DNA of 62,519 nucleotides from assembly GCA_009873655.1 (NCBI GenBank), contig WAIB01000011.1, positions 1 through 62,519 of the forward strand, given 5' to 3'. This DNA is from Nitrospinota bacterium (GTDB lineage: Bacteria; Nitrospinota; Nitrospinia; Nitrospinales; VA-1). Below the pieces are notes generated by a model that was not told where the DNA came from, ran no database searches, and was given only the letters and a program-made list of their open reading frames with translations. Shown here piece by piece: positions 30,035 through 38,712 of this stretch (positions within the stretch are counted from its first letter, which is position 1; every line of letters begins with the position of its first letter). A program made the position numbers and the translations under genes.

Positions 30035-30538
30035 TTAAACTTTGGATGTACTTGATTTAAGTTTTATATACTTTTCATTCATATCATCCAGCCGTTGAAC
30101 CAGGATGTTTACCAATTGCTTTTGAAATTTCTTTTGGATCGCTAAATGAAATTTGTCAATGACTTCATTTGTGATCTTCATAACTACAACCTGGGCGGAA
30201 GAGGCTATGGCGCTGGTGTTTCTAGGATGTTTGCTGATTAATGAAATTTCACCAAAAATCGACCCCGCTTTCAATTCTGCGATGGTGATTTCTTCCGGAT
30301 CGTGTAAGGAGATATGATTTTCTTTTACGACGGTCTTTGGTTTCTTTTTGATTTTTATATTTCCTGTGAGGATGATATAAACGGCAGAATCCATATCACC
30401 TTCGGCGATAATCACCTCATCCTTTTTGAATTTTTCAAAAATTCCAGGGGTGTTGACCAGTTTCAATCTTTCGGAATCTGAAAATTCGCTGAAAAACGGC
30501 AGTCGCTCAACAAACTCTTCGACCGGGTTATTCTCCAA
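30035..30538 (-). CDS. Cyclic nucleotide-binding domain protein
   Basis: The 167-residue product is a stand-alone cNMP-binding domain: PGIFEKFKKDEVIIAEGDMD, VYIILTGNIKIKKK and the phosphate-cassette-like GSIFGEISLISKHPRNTSAIA. No DNA-binding helix-turn-helix follows, only a C-terminal helix. It could sense a nucleotide and act through protein contact. It is followed on the same strand by no gene and preceded by the HflX gene region; its partner is not evident. Confidence 0.8.
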   Translation of the reverse strand: MENNPVEEFVERLPFFSEFSDSERLKLVNTPGIFEKFKKDEVIIAEGDMDSAVYIILTGNIKIKKKPKTVVKENHISLHDPEEITIAELKAGSIFGEISLISKHPRNTSAIASSAQVVVMKITNEVIDKFHLAIQKKFQKQLVNILVQRLDDMNEKYIKLKSSTSKV

Positions 30539-30613
30539 GAAACACCTCTTTGATTTGAATGTTTGTTTGTGTGACCTTGAAACCTGGCAGTTTTTTTAAT
30601 TATTAAACCTCAT

Positions 30614-32332
30614 TTAGGAAGTCTTGTCTGCATATTTTTTTGATAAAGCTTCGATGAAATTCTCAGCTTCTTGTATTTTAGCTTTATCTTTTCCCTGCTT
30701 AAACACCAAATGTGCCAATTTTGCGTACATAATAGCGTTTTTCCCGTCATTGATCTCATCATAAATCTTTCCAATGGTCAGGTGTGTTTCCCCTTTACTC
30801 CTGTTAAAGCTCAGCGCTATTTTGAAGGCCCACGCGGCTTGTTCATAACTGCCCAGGGGCAAGTCTTTTCGATTCGCAAACTGCAGTAGCGCCAGTTTTT
30901 CAAGGTCATCTCGGGAGTCAATAAATCGGTGGGCTGCGAGATATTCATTTCCCAATTCAAGGAGTTCGGGAGAGGCGTTGCCGCTTTTTTCTTCAATTCG
31001 TTTTTTTAATATTTTAATTCGGTTGCCGAAATTATAAAGTTTTTGTTTTTGCTCCTCTAATGTCAAAACAACCGTGCTTCCTTCTTCTTCATCCCCTAAG
31101 ACAGTTCTTTGGGGAGGTTTTTCAGTCGCATTATCTTTCTGTCTGGAGCGTTTGTCAGCCTCATCCTCTTTTTGTCTGGAGCGTTTATCAGCCGCTTGAT
31201 CTTTGAAAGACTCCAGGCCGCCTTTGGCATCCTGAATTCCTTCACCAAAATTTCCAATGGATTCATCCCGTTTTCTATCAGTCGTTTTTCCGAGGGCCTT
31301 CTTTTTGGAAGCTTCATTTTCCGCTTTTTTAAGATTCGCCCGCTTGGAATCAGCCTGGTCTTTTTTTACAAACTTCTTCGCTTTTTTAAGGTTGGCCTTG
31401 TTTCGCCTTTTGAGGTTTCGCAATGCGGCCTTGCGACGAAGCTGGTCTTTCTGGAGAGCGGCAAGGATTTCTTTGTTTGCCTTGTTGGTGTCTCTTTTTG
31501 ACTTGGCCTGGCCTCTTTTCAGCGAATCCTTGGCGCTTTTCATTTGGGCTAAAATTTCAGAAGCTGTCCTTTCAGAGGCTTTTTTGTAATCGCGTTTGCT
31601 TTTTTCCAGGGTATGTCCAGCCTCAGTCATCGCTTCTATCGATTCGCCTTTGGAATCGCTCATGGTGATTATTTTTTCTGCCTGGAAATCCTTGTAAGCA
31701 GAACGACTATCTTCAAGAACGTCACCTGATTCGGATTGAGCTGCGGCAAGCTCTGCTTTTGCAGCCAGCAATGAATCTTTAAGGTTTTCTGTTTCCTCTT
31801 TCCAAACGTTACTTTGATCTTCCAGGACAAAAGCAATTTCTTTGGTTAAGCTCTTGGATTCTTTCCGCATATTTTCAAGTTCCTTGCGCATCTCCTCCCG
31901 GCCTTCTAAAAAGTCTTCTTTTGATTTTTCAAGGTTCTCGACAATTTCCCGGTTGATCTTTGTTGTTTCATCCTGAAGTTTTTCCAATTCGCCTTTTAAT
32001 TTGAGGGCTTCTTCCTTCATTGCCATGGCAATTTCTTTCATTATTTTCTGTGTTTCGATGCGAATTCTTTCGATTTTTTCGCGGAGAATCTCCTGCTGTA
32101 CTTTCATCTTCTCTCGCAGGATTTCCTGCTCTTTCAAGATTTCTTCTTTATTTCGCTCGATTTCTTCCTTATCCAATGCATCGAACTTGAACTCCTCGCC
32201 ACCCTGTGCGGAAAGATTTGAACTGGATAAGAAGAGCTGAGACAGGAGGCACACCAGAAGAAAAAGCCTTCGGATTATGGGGGCACGAAGAATTGCCAGG
32301 AATGGATTTAATGTATTCGCAAAATTTGGCAT
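30614..32332 (-). CDS. Secreted long coiled-coil protein with C-terminal TPR-like part
   Basis: The 572-residue protein has a hydrophobic signal segment (residues 20-45, RRLFLLVCLLSQLFLSSS), then about 350 residues of Glu/Lys-rich heptad coiled coil. A middle basic zone contains a tandem repeat ADKRSRQKED / ADKRSRQKDN. The last about 140 residues form helical TPR-like units (SYEQAAWAFKIALSFNRSKG, GETHLTIGKIYDEIND). It is probably periplasmic and may bridge envelope parts. No known family is recognised. Confidence 0.65.
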   Translation of the reverse strand: MPNFANTLNPFLAILRAPIIRRLFLLVCLLSQLFLSSSNLSAQGGEEFKFDALDKEEIERNKEEILKEQEILREKMKVQQEILREKIERIRIETQKIMKEIAMAMKEEALKLKGELEKLQDETTKINREIVENLEKSKEDFLEGREEMRKELENMRKESKSLTKEIAFVLEDQSNVWKEETENLKDSLLAAKAELAAAQSESGDVLEDSRSAYKDFQAEKIITMSDSKGESIEAMTEAGHTLEKSKRDYKKASERTASEILAQMKSAKDSLKRGQAKSKRDTNKANKEILAALQKDQLRRKAALRNLKRRNKANLKKAKKFVKKDQADSKRANLKKAENEASKKKALGKTTDRKRDESIGNFGEGIQDAKGGLESFKDQAADKRSRQKEDEADKRSRQKDNATEKPPQRTVLGDEEEGSTVVLTLEEQKQKLYNFGNRIKILKKRIEEKSGNASPELLELGNEYLAAHRFIDSRDDLEKLALLQFANRKDLPLGSYEQAAWAFKIALSFNRSKGETHLTIGKIYDEINDGKNAIMYAKLAHLVFKQGKDKAKIQEAENFIEALSKKYADKTS

Positions 32333-32520
32333 TTGGAGACAGATTGGTTATATACTAAATTATATCAACTTATCGGAAGATTTATGTGGAATTAAATCTT
32401 CAGAATCAGGAATTTACTCTAAAAAGCAGAAAAATGCCTTTAAACTCATGTAAATCAGAATTCAATGGCCTGGGAAGGTTATATTGATAAAACTTTTATG
32501 ACCTTGGGAAGATTTAGATT

Positions 32521-32877
32521 ATGAAAATAAACTTGGTGGACTCCATTGGCGTTAACTGCTCTTCTATCGATGATGGGAGGGAATTTTTTAATCTGGTCTA
32601 TCCGGAACTCAAAGAAAAAAAATCAGTTGAGGTCGATTTTACAGGTGTGAAATCCATTTTAACCCCTTTTTTACACAATTCGATTGGCAAGCTCCTTAAT
32701 TTTTTTGCCAAAGAAACGGTTATGGAAAGATTGATACTTTGTAATATTTCTCAGGAACAGTTGCGACAGGTCAATAATTACATCGACCGGACCGATCAGG
32801 AACAAACACAAAATGACTCGAGAGAAGCCCTGATGGAGTTGTTCGAAGAAGATGAGTTGGGCGATTCGGGAATGTAG
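32521..32877 (+). CDS. STAS-like (DUF4325) domain protein
   Basis: The 118-residue protein fits DUF4325, a STAS-like fold: FFNLVYPELKEKKSVEVDFT, then LTPFLHNSIGKLL. Such domains often occur with anti-sigma or kinase partners. A charged C-terminal tail (ALMELFEEDELGDSG) follows. The TPR gene starts three bases after its stop, so the two are likely one transcript. Confidence 0.7.
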   Translation: MKINLVDSIGVNCSSIDDGREFFNLVYPELKEKKSVEVDFTGVKSILTPFLHNSIGKLLNFFAKETVMERLILCNISQEQLRQVNNYIDRTDQEQTQNDSREALMELFEEDELGDSGM

Positions 32878-32880
32878 GAA

Positions 32881-33243
32881 ATGGGTTTTTTTGAGAGTAA
32901 GGAAATCAAACAAAGAAAAGCGGAGTTAAGCACGCGGCCGGATGATCCTGAAGCCCATTTTAATCTGGGAACGGCTTATGACAAGGCAGGCAAAATCCGC
33001 GAGGCAGTGCGTGAATTTGAAGAAACAATAAAAATTCATTCCAGTTCGGCTGAAGCCCATTTTAATCTTGGTGTTCTTTACAGTACCTTAAACGAGGGTG
33101 AAAAAGCTATCGTGCATATCCTTAAAGCCGGGAACCTTTTTGGGGAAAGGGACGACTCGGTAAATAAAATGGAGTCACGCAGGCTGCTGAAAGAATTTTA
33201 TCGAAAATTTGGATTCAAGCCTGGAAATGAGACGATCGAATAA
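32881..33243 (+). CDS. TPR repeat protein
   Basis: This 120-residue protein has two and a half tetratricopeptide repeats, with the consensus DPEAHFNLGTAYDKAGKIRE and SAEAHFNLGVLYSTLNEGEK. There is no signal peptide, so it is cytoplasmic. TPRs bind partner proteins. It is likely co-transcribed with the STAS-like gene immediately upstream. Confidence 0.8.
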   Translation: MGFFESKEIKQRKAELSTRPDDPEAHFNLGTAYDKAGKIREAVREFEETIKIHSSSAEAHFNLGVLYSTLNEGEKAIVHILKAGNLFGERDDSVNKMESRRLLKEFYRKFGFKPGNETIE

Positions 33244-33264
33244 TTTTTTTTGATTTTTTAAAAT

Positions 33265-33732
33265 TTATTTGTAGCCCAACTGGCGGATGGCTTCATAAAC
33301 CGCAATGCCCACTGCATTGGCGATATTGATTGAGCGAACCCGATCATCGTACTGCGGTATTCGATAGGTAATATCCTGATAGCATTCAAGCAGTTTTTTG
33401 GGCAGGCCTCGCGTTTCACTTCCAAAAAACATATAAGAGTTTTCTTTGAAAGTGTGTTCGAAGAAATCGCGTTTTCCTTTGGTTGAAAAAAATATTTTTG
33501 GTGCATCAGGCATGATCTGCCTGAAAAAATTATCCAGATCGGGATAAATTTCAACTCGAACGTATTTCCAGTAATCCAGCCCTGCTCGTTTCAACCTTGA
33601 ATCACTTATCTCGAAACCCAGAGGTTCGATCAGGTGCAGGGTGGTTCCTGTAGCCAGGCAGAGCCTGCCAATGGTTCCCGTATTCATTGGAATTTCCGGT
33701 TCAACCAATACGATGTTTAAATTGTGCGGCAT
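33265..33732 (-). CDS. trmL: tRNA (cytidine(34)-2'-O)-methyltransferase
   Basis: TrmL is a SPOUT methyltransferase that modifies the wobble nucleotide of tRNA-Leu species. The 155-residue product has motif 1 (EPEIPMNTGTIGRLC), motif 2 (MFFGSETRGLPKKLL) and motif 3 (RSINIANAVGIAVYEAIRQ) that form the trefoil knot. Length is normal for the stand-alone enzyme. Confidence 0.93.
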   Translation of the reverse strand: MPHNLNIVLVEPEIPMNTGTIGRLCLATGTTLHLIEPLGFEISDSRLKRAGLDYWKYVRVEIYPDLDNFFRQIMPDAPKIFFSTKGKRDFFEHTFKENSYMFFGSETRGLPKKLLECYQDITYRIPQYDDRVRSINIANAVGIAVYEAIRQLGYK

Positions 33733-33766
33733 AAGAATAAGGCCTTTATGAAAAAGGAGAGCAGGC

Positions 33767-33949
33767 TTGGATCAGTATGAACAATTTTTTTATTGTCCCC
33801 ATTGTGCGCAAAAAATTTCCGTTCTGGTGGACTTGTCTGTACCAGACCAGAAATATATAGAAGATTGCGAAATTTGCTGTCGACCTATGGAAATTACTTG
33901 TGAGGTCTTCAAGGATGAAGTGATCCGTTTTGAAGCTGATTGTACCTGA
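33767..33949 (+). CDS. CPXCG-motif cysteine-rich protein
   Basis: The 60-residue protein begins at TTG after AAAGGAGA. It has four cysteines in two CxxC pairs (CPHC near residue 10 and CEICCRPMEI near residue 34) that would bind zinc. This matches the small CPXCG-motif family of unknown function. It faces trmL divergently. Confidence 0.7.
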   Translation: MDQYEQFFYCPHCAQKISVLVDLSVPDQKYIEDCEICCRPMEITCEVFKDEVIRFEADCT

Positions 33950-33963
33950 AGACGGTCCCAGTT

Positions 33964-34674
33964 TTAGGGTTTTTTCTTGGCTTTTTTTCGTTTGCTTTTT
34001 TTCTCGATCCTTTTTGTGATTTCGTATTCTCCTTTGCCTTTCCAGTTGATTTCCAGGTAGGGTGGCAACTGGGTGGTTCGATCCAGTTCTGCAGATTCAA
34101 CCTGGTCAGGAGTCAGGTTCAACGACTCTGACAAGTCAGAGCCGCTGAATCGGGCATCCATTATATTGGCATTTTCAAAATTCACCCCTGAAAGGTTGGC
34201 TTTGGTGAAATTTGCTGAAACCAGTGTTTCCTCGGAAAAGTCGACTTCCAGCAGATTGGCTTCGGTAAAGTTGGCTTCACTGAGTGTCGACCAGCTGAAA
34301 TCGACCCATCTCAAATCGGAACCGGTCAGGTTTACCGCCACCCAGTCCGAATCAGGAGAATAGGCGTCATGCAGGTCGGCATTACTTAAATCAGCCCCTG
34401 TTAAATCGGCTTCGATCAGGTTTGCATTGCTCAGGTTGGATTCGCTTAAATTTGCATTACTTAAATTGGCTTTGGCCATATTGGCGTTTTCAAGATTCAA
34501 TCCCGTCAAATTCAGATCGACTAAAACCGCCCCATATAAATTATCTTTCGATTTCAGGACTTTTTGCTTTTCCGCCTGGGCTTTGGCTTCAAGCCGCCTG
34601 GCCTCTTTGAGTTCTTCCTCGCTTAATTCAACTTCGTTGGAACCTTCTTGTCTGCCTCTGGAATCTTCAGCCAT
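33964..34674 (-). CDS. Pentapeptide-repeat protein
   Basis: The 236-residue protein has an N-terminal charged coiled part (about 1-45), then about 22 A(D/N)LxX pentapeptide repeats (LENANMAKANLSNANLSESN) that form a right-handed beta helix. Some pentapeptide proteins mimic DNA and inhibit gyrase; the function here is not known. The C-terminus is very basic (EKKSKRKKAKKKP). No signal peptide or membrane helix is seen. Confidence 0.85.
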   Translation of the reverse strand: MAEDSRGRQEGSNEVELSEEELKEARRLEAKAQAEKQKVLKSKDNLYGAVLVDLNLTGLNLENANMAKANLSNANLSESNLSNANLIEADLTGADLSNADLHDAYSPDSDWVAVNLTGSDLRWVDFSWSTLSEANFTEANLLEVDFSEETLVSANFTKANLSGVNFENANIMDARFSGSDLSESLNLTPDQVESAELDRTTQLPPYLEINWKGKGEYEITKRIEKKSKRKKAKKKP

Positions 34675-34709
34675 GGATATGTTCCATAAGAAAGAGTTTT
34701 TAATCCCTT

Positions 34710-35663
34710 TTAAGTTATTGCATTTTTCAGGCTTTTTTCAAGCCTTTCGGCATTCAGGTTTTGTCCAATAAAGACCATTTTGTTTTCCGGGGTTTCCTCA
34801 CCCCAGGGTTTGTCAAATCGTCCCTCAAACATCATATAAACCGATTGAAACAGGTATCGGTTCTTTGAGTTTTCAACATTAAGTATGCCTTTGCCACGGA
34901 AAACATTCATCCCTTCCATTAAAAATGACATCTGCAGCCAATAGTTCAATCGATCGGGATGAACCGGTTCCGGGAAGGTCAAAGCTACCGAGGAAATACC
35001 CGATTCGGATGGGTGAGAAGACAGGGAGATATCTTCAGGGACATTATTAATGTCAAAGCCTCTGATATTGAGGATTTGGTCCAGATCTATTTCCGCCTGG
35101 GCGGTTCGAAAAATTTTTGCGGTTGGATTTATGGACCGAACTTTTTTTTCAAGGTCATTCAGTTCCTCCTTGGACACCAAATCGGTTTTGTTAAGCAAAA
35201 TTACGTTCGCAAATGCAATTTGCTCCCAGGCGACTTCCTTTTCATTGAGAAAGTTCCAGATATGTTTTGAATCGACGAGTGTTATGATTCCATCCAAAAC
35301 CAGGGAATGGGACAATTCTTCTTCAACCAGAAAGGCCTGTGCAAGCGGTCCAGAACTGGCCAGGCCTGTACTTTCTATGATAATTGAATCGAAGGCTTTC
35401 TGCCTGTCCAGTAAACGGTTTAAAGTTTCAATTAAATCTCCGCGGATGGAACAGCAGATACAGCCATTGTTCATTTCAAATATATCGTCTTCAGCTCCGA
35501 TTACAAACTCAGAATCAATTCCAATCTCTCCGAATTCGTTTTCAATGACAGCGATTCGCTTTCCGTGGTTTTGCTTTAAAATATAATTGAGAAGTGTGGT
35601 TTTTCCGGAACCAAGGAACCCGGAAAGCAAAGTAACCGGCAAATCTTTATTGTTATTTTTCAT
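34710..35663 (-). CDS. COG0523 (CobW/ZNG-type) GTPase
   Basis: G3E-family GTPases of this group deliver metals, most often zinc, to client proteins. The 317-residue protein has the Walker A GFLGSGKTT near residue 15, the metal-binding CxCC motif in NNGCICCSIRGDL near residue 65, ESTGLASSGP and NKTD. The C-terminal CobW_C domain follows. A metal role beyond this is not specified by the sequence. A Zur box was not identified. Confidence 0.88.
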   Translation of the reverse strand: MKNNNKDLPVTLLSGFLGSGKTTLLNYILKQNHGKRIAVIENEFGEIGIDSEFVIGAEDDIFEMNNGCICCSIRGDLIETLNRLLDRQKAFDSIIIESTGLASSGPLAQAFLVEEELSHSLVLDGIITLVDSKHIWNFLNEKEVAWEQIAFANVILLNKTDLVSKEELNDLEKKVRSINPTAKIFRTAQAEIDLDQILNIRGFDINNVPEDISLSSHPSESGISSVALTFPEPVHPDRLNYWLQMSFLMEGMNVFRGKGILNVENSKNRYLFQSVYMMFEGRFDKPWGEETPENKMVFIGQNLNAERLEKSLKNAIT

Positions 35664-35766
35664 AAAGGGGCTATTCTAAATAGACTCAAACATGTTCCTA
35701 TTATAGTACCGCCGAACCATTTGTTAATATAAATATGGGGTCAAACAGCAAAAACCGGAGAATATC

Positions 35767-36027
35767 GTGGGGACAGCTGCATTGAGAATTGTCTTTGCCG
35801 TAATCCTGTTTGCCGGGATTTTATCTGACGTTGAGGCCCAGGAAGATTTGGCCTTAAAGCATTTCGAACAAGGTGCGGACTACCATTTGAATGGGAAAAA
35901 CGACGAAGCAATAAGGGAATTCAAAAAATCCGTTTCGTATAATAAAAAAAGTGCCAACACTCATTTTGATGAAAGTGTTATGCCCTGCCTGTGGTCATTC
36001 GCATTTGAACGAATTCAATCTGAATGA
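35767..36027 (+). pseudogene. Truncated signal peptide-TPR gene
   Basis: The reading starts with GTG and gives a signal peptide (FAVILFAGILSDVEAQ) and one TPR (ALKHFEQGADYHLNGKNDEA), then should continue with NLGxAY but instead runs into an unrelated sequence and stops at residue 86. I see no further TPRs downstream. It looks like the 5' end of a broken TPR gene joined to another sequence by deletion. Confidence 0.5.
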
Positions 36028-36097
36028 CCTGAGTGCATGGAAAAAAGAAATGGAGGAGTTATCGGGGGTTCGTTTTGCCGGAGTGGGAAGCGGTTAA
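35969..36097 (+). CDS. 42-residue CxxC peptide, unknown
   Basis: A small ORF overlaps the end of the truncated TPR gene in another frame. It reads MKVLCPACGHSHLNEFNLND, then SAWKKEMEELSGVRFAGVGSG. It has one CxxC pair and ends in a Gly-rich tail. It may be the remaining 3' part of another gene or a true small protein. No ribosome binding site stands out. Confidence 0.3.
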   Translation: MKVLCPACGHSHLNEFNLNDLSAWKKEMEELSGVRFAGVGSG

Positions 36098-36099
36098 AA

Positions 36100-36705
36100 T
36101 CAGGACTTGCACTCCCTGGTGTTAAAGAAATCTCCGCCCTTTAAATTTTCGTCATCCGTACCCCAATGAAGGACTTTATCCATCTTTTGAAGTTTGGGAA
36201 TATGCTTGGAACAATGGATGAAGGCTTCTTCCACTTCTATTTTTATCCATAATTTAGTTTTGTGTTGTCCGTCTTTTTCTGCTTTTGCCTTGTCGATGGG
36301 GTTCACGAGTTTCCCGGCCTGGTGCTCCGTAATTATTTCTGCCTTGCCATTCACATGGAGCCCGATGGATGAGTCAAAAAAGTCGATAAACATCAATCCT
36401 ATGTTAGGATTTTCAATTATATTTCCCATGCTTGCCATAACTCCGTTTCCTTTGAATTCCGGAAAAATTATCGTATTGTTGTCCAATACTTTCACAAAGC
36501 TTTTTGGCCCGGCGCGAAAAGAGGCATCGCATTCCCCTTTTGCATCGGCTGTTGAAATGAAGACCATCTCCTGCTCAGATATAAACTTTTGCATTTCGGA
36601 GTTTAAAAAATTTAACACCTGTGTATTGTAAAATGAATTGGCACTTTTCCGGGTGTTATACTTTTTCTGGAGTTCGCGCTCGCCTTTTAGTCTACGTTCT
36701 ACCAT
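36100..36705 (-). CDS. Pyridoxamine 5'-phosphate oxidase-like flavoprotein
   Basis: The 201-residue product contains a split-barrel flavin-binding domain: EMVFISTADAKGECDASFRA near residue 47, GNGVMASMGNIIENPNIGLMF and the ending KMDKVLHWG. This group (often called general stress protein 26 / PNPOx-like) binds FMN or F420 and reduces unknown substrates. Vitamin B6 oxidase activity itself should not be assumed. It ends eight bases after the radical SAM gene stop, on the same strand. Confidence 0.8.
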   Translation of the reverse strand: MVERRLKGERELQKKYNTRKSANSFYNTQVLNFLNSEMQKFISEQEMVFISTADAKGECDASFRAGPKSFVKVLDNNTIIFPEFKGNGVMASMGNIIENPNIGLMFIDFFDSSIGLHVNGKAEIITEHQAGKLVNPIDKAKAEKDGQHKTKLWIKIEVEEAFIHCSKHIPKLQKMDKVLHWGTDDENLKGGDFFNTRECKS

Positions 36706-36713
36706 TTTATTAA

Positions 36714-38549
36714 CTACAAGTTGGAGTTATGGGGAAGAGCTAAATTCAGGTATTTCCCGCGTTCACCATAAACGAGACCCTTATCTTTTAAAAACCGTAC
36801 CGCCTCTTCAGCGGATTTTTCACCCCCAATGTTTTGCTCTTTTAAATGGCTGGAAATCTGTTCGAGGGTCTTGGGTGCTTCATTACAGAATACAAATGCG
36901 CTTGCCGCGGCTCCTTCCAGTTTGATCTGGGTTGACTGCAATGATCGGTCATCGTAGACCTTTACAAAATCCATCGACTTGGTAAATATCAGAAAAGGTA
37001 ATTGATCAGACTGGTGCCTTCTTTTCCATTCTGCCGCAACGTCGTAGAGCTCCTGCTTGAGTTTTGGATCTATTTGCGTGGAGGTTTTAAATTCAAAATC
37101 GTAGGCGATTTTCATGTGATCGATATTCTTGTCATCATAAACGTAAGGGTAGGCCTCGCCGGGAGCCGTGATGGTCACACCATATTCGTCAGGCCTCATG
37201 AAATAGGGGCTGAACCTTTCCAGCCATAAATCTCCGACACATTCCGGAGGGGGTAAATGAAATAGAAGCTTGATCAGGTCAATTTGCTGCCGATAGTCTT
37301 CGTTGGTTTCTCCGGGAAAGCCGATAAGGATATTCCAGTTCACTTCAATGCCGTAATACATTGCCCATTTCATGCAAAGTATATTTTGCAGAGGCCTGAC
37401 ACCCTTGTCCATTTCCTGTAGCTGGTTCTGGCTGAAGCTTTCTATTCCTGGTTGAATTACCTTGGCTCCTCCCTGGGCCAGGGTCTTGATCTGCTTTTTG
37501 GTCAGGTTGCTTTTTACTTCAATAAAAAACTGCAAATCAAAATTTTTCTCTGCCAGTTTGCCAAAGACTCCATCGATATATTTCATTTCTAAAATATTGT
37601 CGACCAGACGAAAGCGGAAAGATTCGTGTTTCTGGGAAAGCTCGGCAAGGTCGGTATGCACCTGTTCCATGGATTTGGCCCTGAACTTCATCGTATTGGC
37701 GTTCAAGCCGCAAAAGGTGCAGTGATGTTTCTCACCCCACCAGCATCCCCTGGCGGTTTCGTATAAAATGACAGGGTTTTCCAATAGCGAAGACTGGGGG
37801 TCGATCTCATTTAACTGATCGAAAAAATCCTGATAATCAGGTGCCGCGTAATCGGTAAAGTTTCCAAACATGGCTTCAGGTTCTTCGTAGAGGACTTCGC
37901 CTTTGCACCGATGAATAACCCCCTTTGGTACAGGGCCTCCCTTTTCTAAGTAATCCACCAGGTTGGGTAATATATCTTCTGCTTCACCGGGAACGACATA
38001 ATCCACCCAGGGTGAAACCCGAAAGTATTCGAGCCCCATTTCCGACTCGAAATTTGAACCGCCAAAAAGGATTTTTAAATGCGGGAATTTTTCTTTGATC
38101 ATTTTTGCCAAAGTCAGGCTGGCAATGTTCTGGTTGAATGTTGAGGAAAACCCCACCACATCGAAATCTCCCCATTTGCCCGCATCACGACACCATTCAA
38201 GGAATTCGGGAACCATTTTGGTTTTGACATCCAGCAGATACTCAAGGGGACGATCGATGGATTGGCAGACATCTTCCATATGCGGGGCAAAGTGATTCGG
38301 GTAGTCACGATTATTCGGGTTTTCTCCATAGAGGGTATGCGAAAAAAGCCATTCTCCAACAAGGAACCTTTTTTCACAAAGCTGGTTGTAAATGGGCAGT
38401 CCAAGCTGATGGGAAAAATAAAGGTTTAAATAGTGACTCCTTACCTCGCAGCCTTTAGCCTTCAGCAAAGTAGAAAGGGTACCCAATTGAATGGAAGGGT
38501 ATATATGAAACCCAAAGGGCATATTTACGAGTGCAATTTTTAATGACAT
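36714..38549 (-). CDS. RiPP maturation radical SAM protein 1 family (B12-binding)
   Basis: The 611-residue protein has an N-terminal cobalamin-binding-like domain (about 1-190, IALVNMPFGF start), a radical SAM core with the cluster motif CWWGEKHHCTFCGLN (cysteines near residues 268, 276 and 279), IQPGIESFSQNQLQEMDKG and LIGFPGETNEDY. The C-terminus (about 540-605) resembles a PqqD-like peptide-recognition helix bundle. These features place it in the peptide-maturation family 1, whose members modify ribosomal peptides. No precursor is obvious next to it. Confidence 0.8.
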   Translation of the reverse strand: MSLKIALVNMPFGFHIYPSIQLGTLSTLLKAKGCEVRSHYLNLYFSHQLGLPIYNQLCEKRFLVGEWLFSHTLYGENPNNRDYPNHFAPHMEDVCQSIDRPLEYLLDVKTKMVPEFLEWCRDAGKWGDFDVVGFSSTFNQNIASLTLAKMIKEKFPHLKILFGGSNFESEMGLEYFRVSPWVDYVVPGEAEDILPNLVDYLEKGGPVPKGVIHRCKGEVLYEEPEAMFGNFTDYAAPDYQDFFDQLNEIDPQSSLLENPVILYETARGCWWGEKHHCTFCGLNANTMKFRAKSMEQVHTDLAELSQKHESFRFRLVDNILEMKYIDGVFGKLAEKNFDLQFFIEVKSNLTKKQIKTLAQGGAKVIQPGIESFSQNQLQEMDKGVRPLQNILCMKWAMYYGIEVNWNILIGFPGETNEDYRQQIDLIKLLFHLPPPECVGDLWLERFSPYFMRPDEYGVTITAPGEAYPYVYDDKNIDHMKIAYDFEFKTSTQIDPKLKQELYDVAAEWKRRHQSDQLPFLIFTKSMDFVKVYDDRSLQSTQIKLEGAAASAFVFCNEAPKTLEQISSHLKEQNIGGEKSAEEAVRFLKDKGLVYGERGKYLNLALPHNSNL

Positions 38550-38612
38550 GGTGTAATTGTAGCAATTTCAAAGCGGAGTGCCCAATAAAAACCATTACTG
38601 ATGATCTATTTT

Positions 38613-38627
38613 CAATAAAATTTATTG
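38613..38627. promoter_or_regulatory. Inverted repeat between divergent genes
   Basis: CAATAAA and TTTATTG are arranged around one central base, giving a 15-base palindrome in the 163-base gap between the radical SAM gene and the CDP-alcohol transferase gene. It could be an operator for both divergent genes. There is no matching second copy in sight. Confidence 0.3.
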
Positions 38628-38712
38628 CATTCCAGGGGACTCACCAGTAAGGTTTACGGGGGTCGGCCGTTATGATGAAATAAATTCCTAATTCCTTCCA
38701 AACAAAGTTGGC

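Noticed and set aside
31109-31501. 130-codon plus-strand frame
   Set aside because: Antisense of the low-complexity coiled-coil gene; the bias of the coding strand keeps it open.
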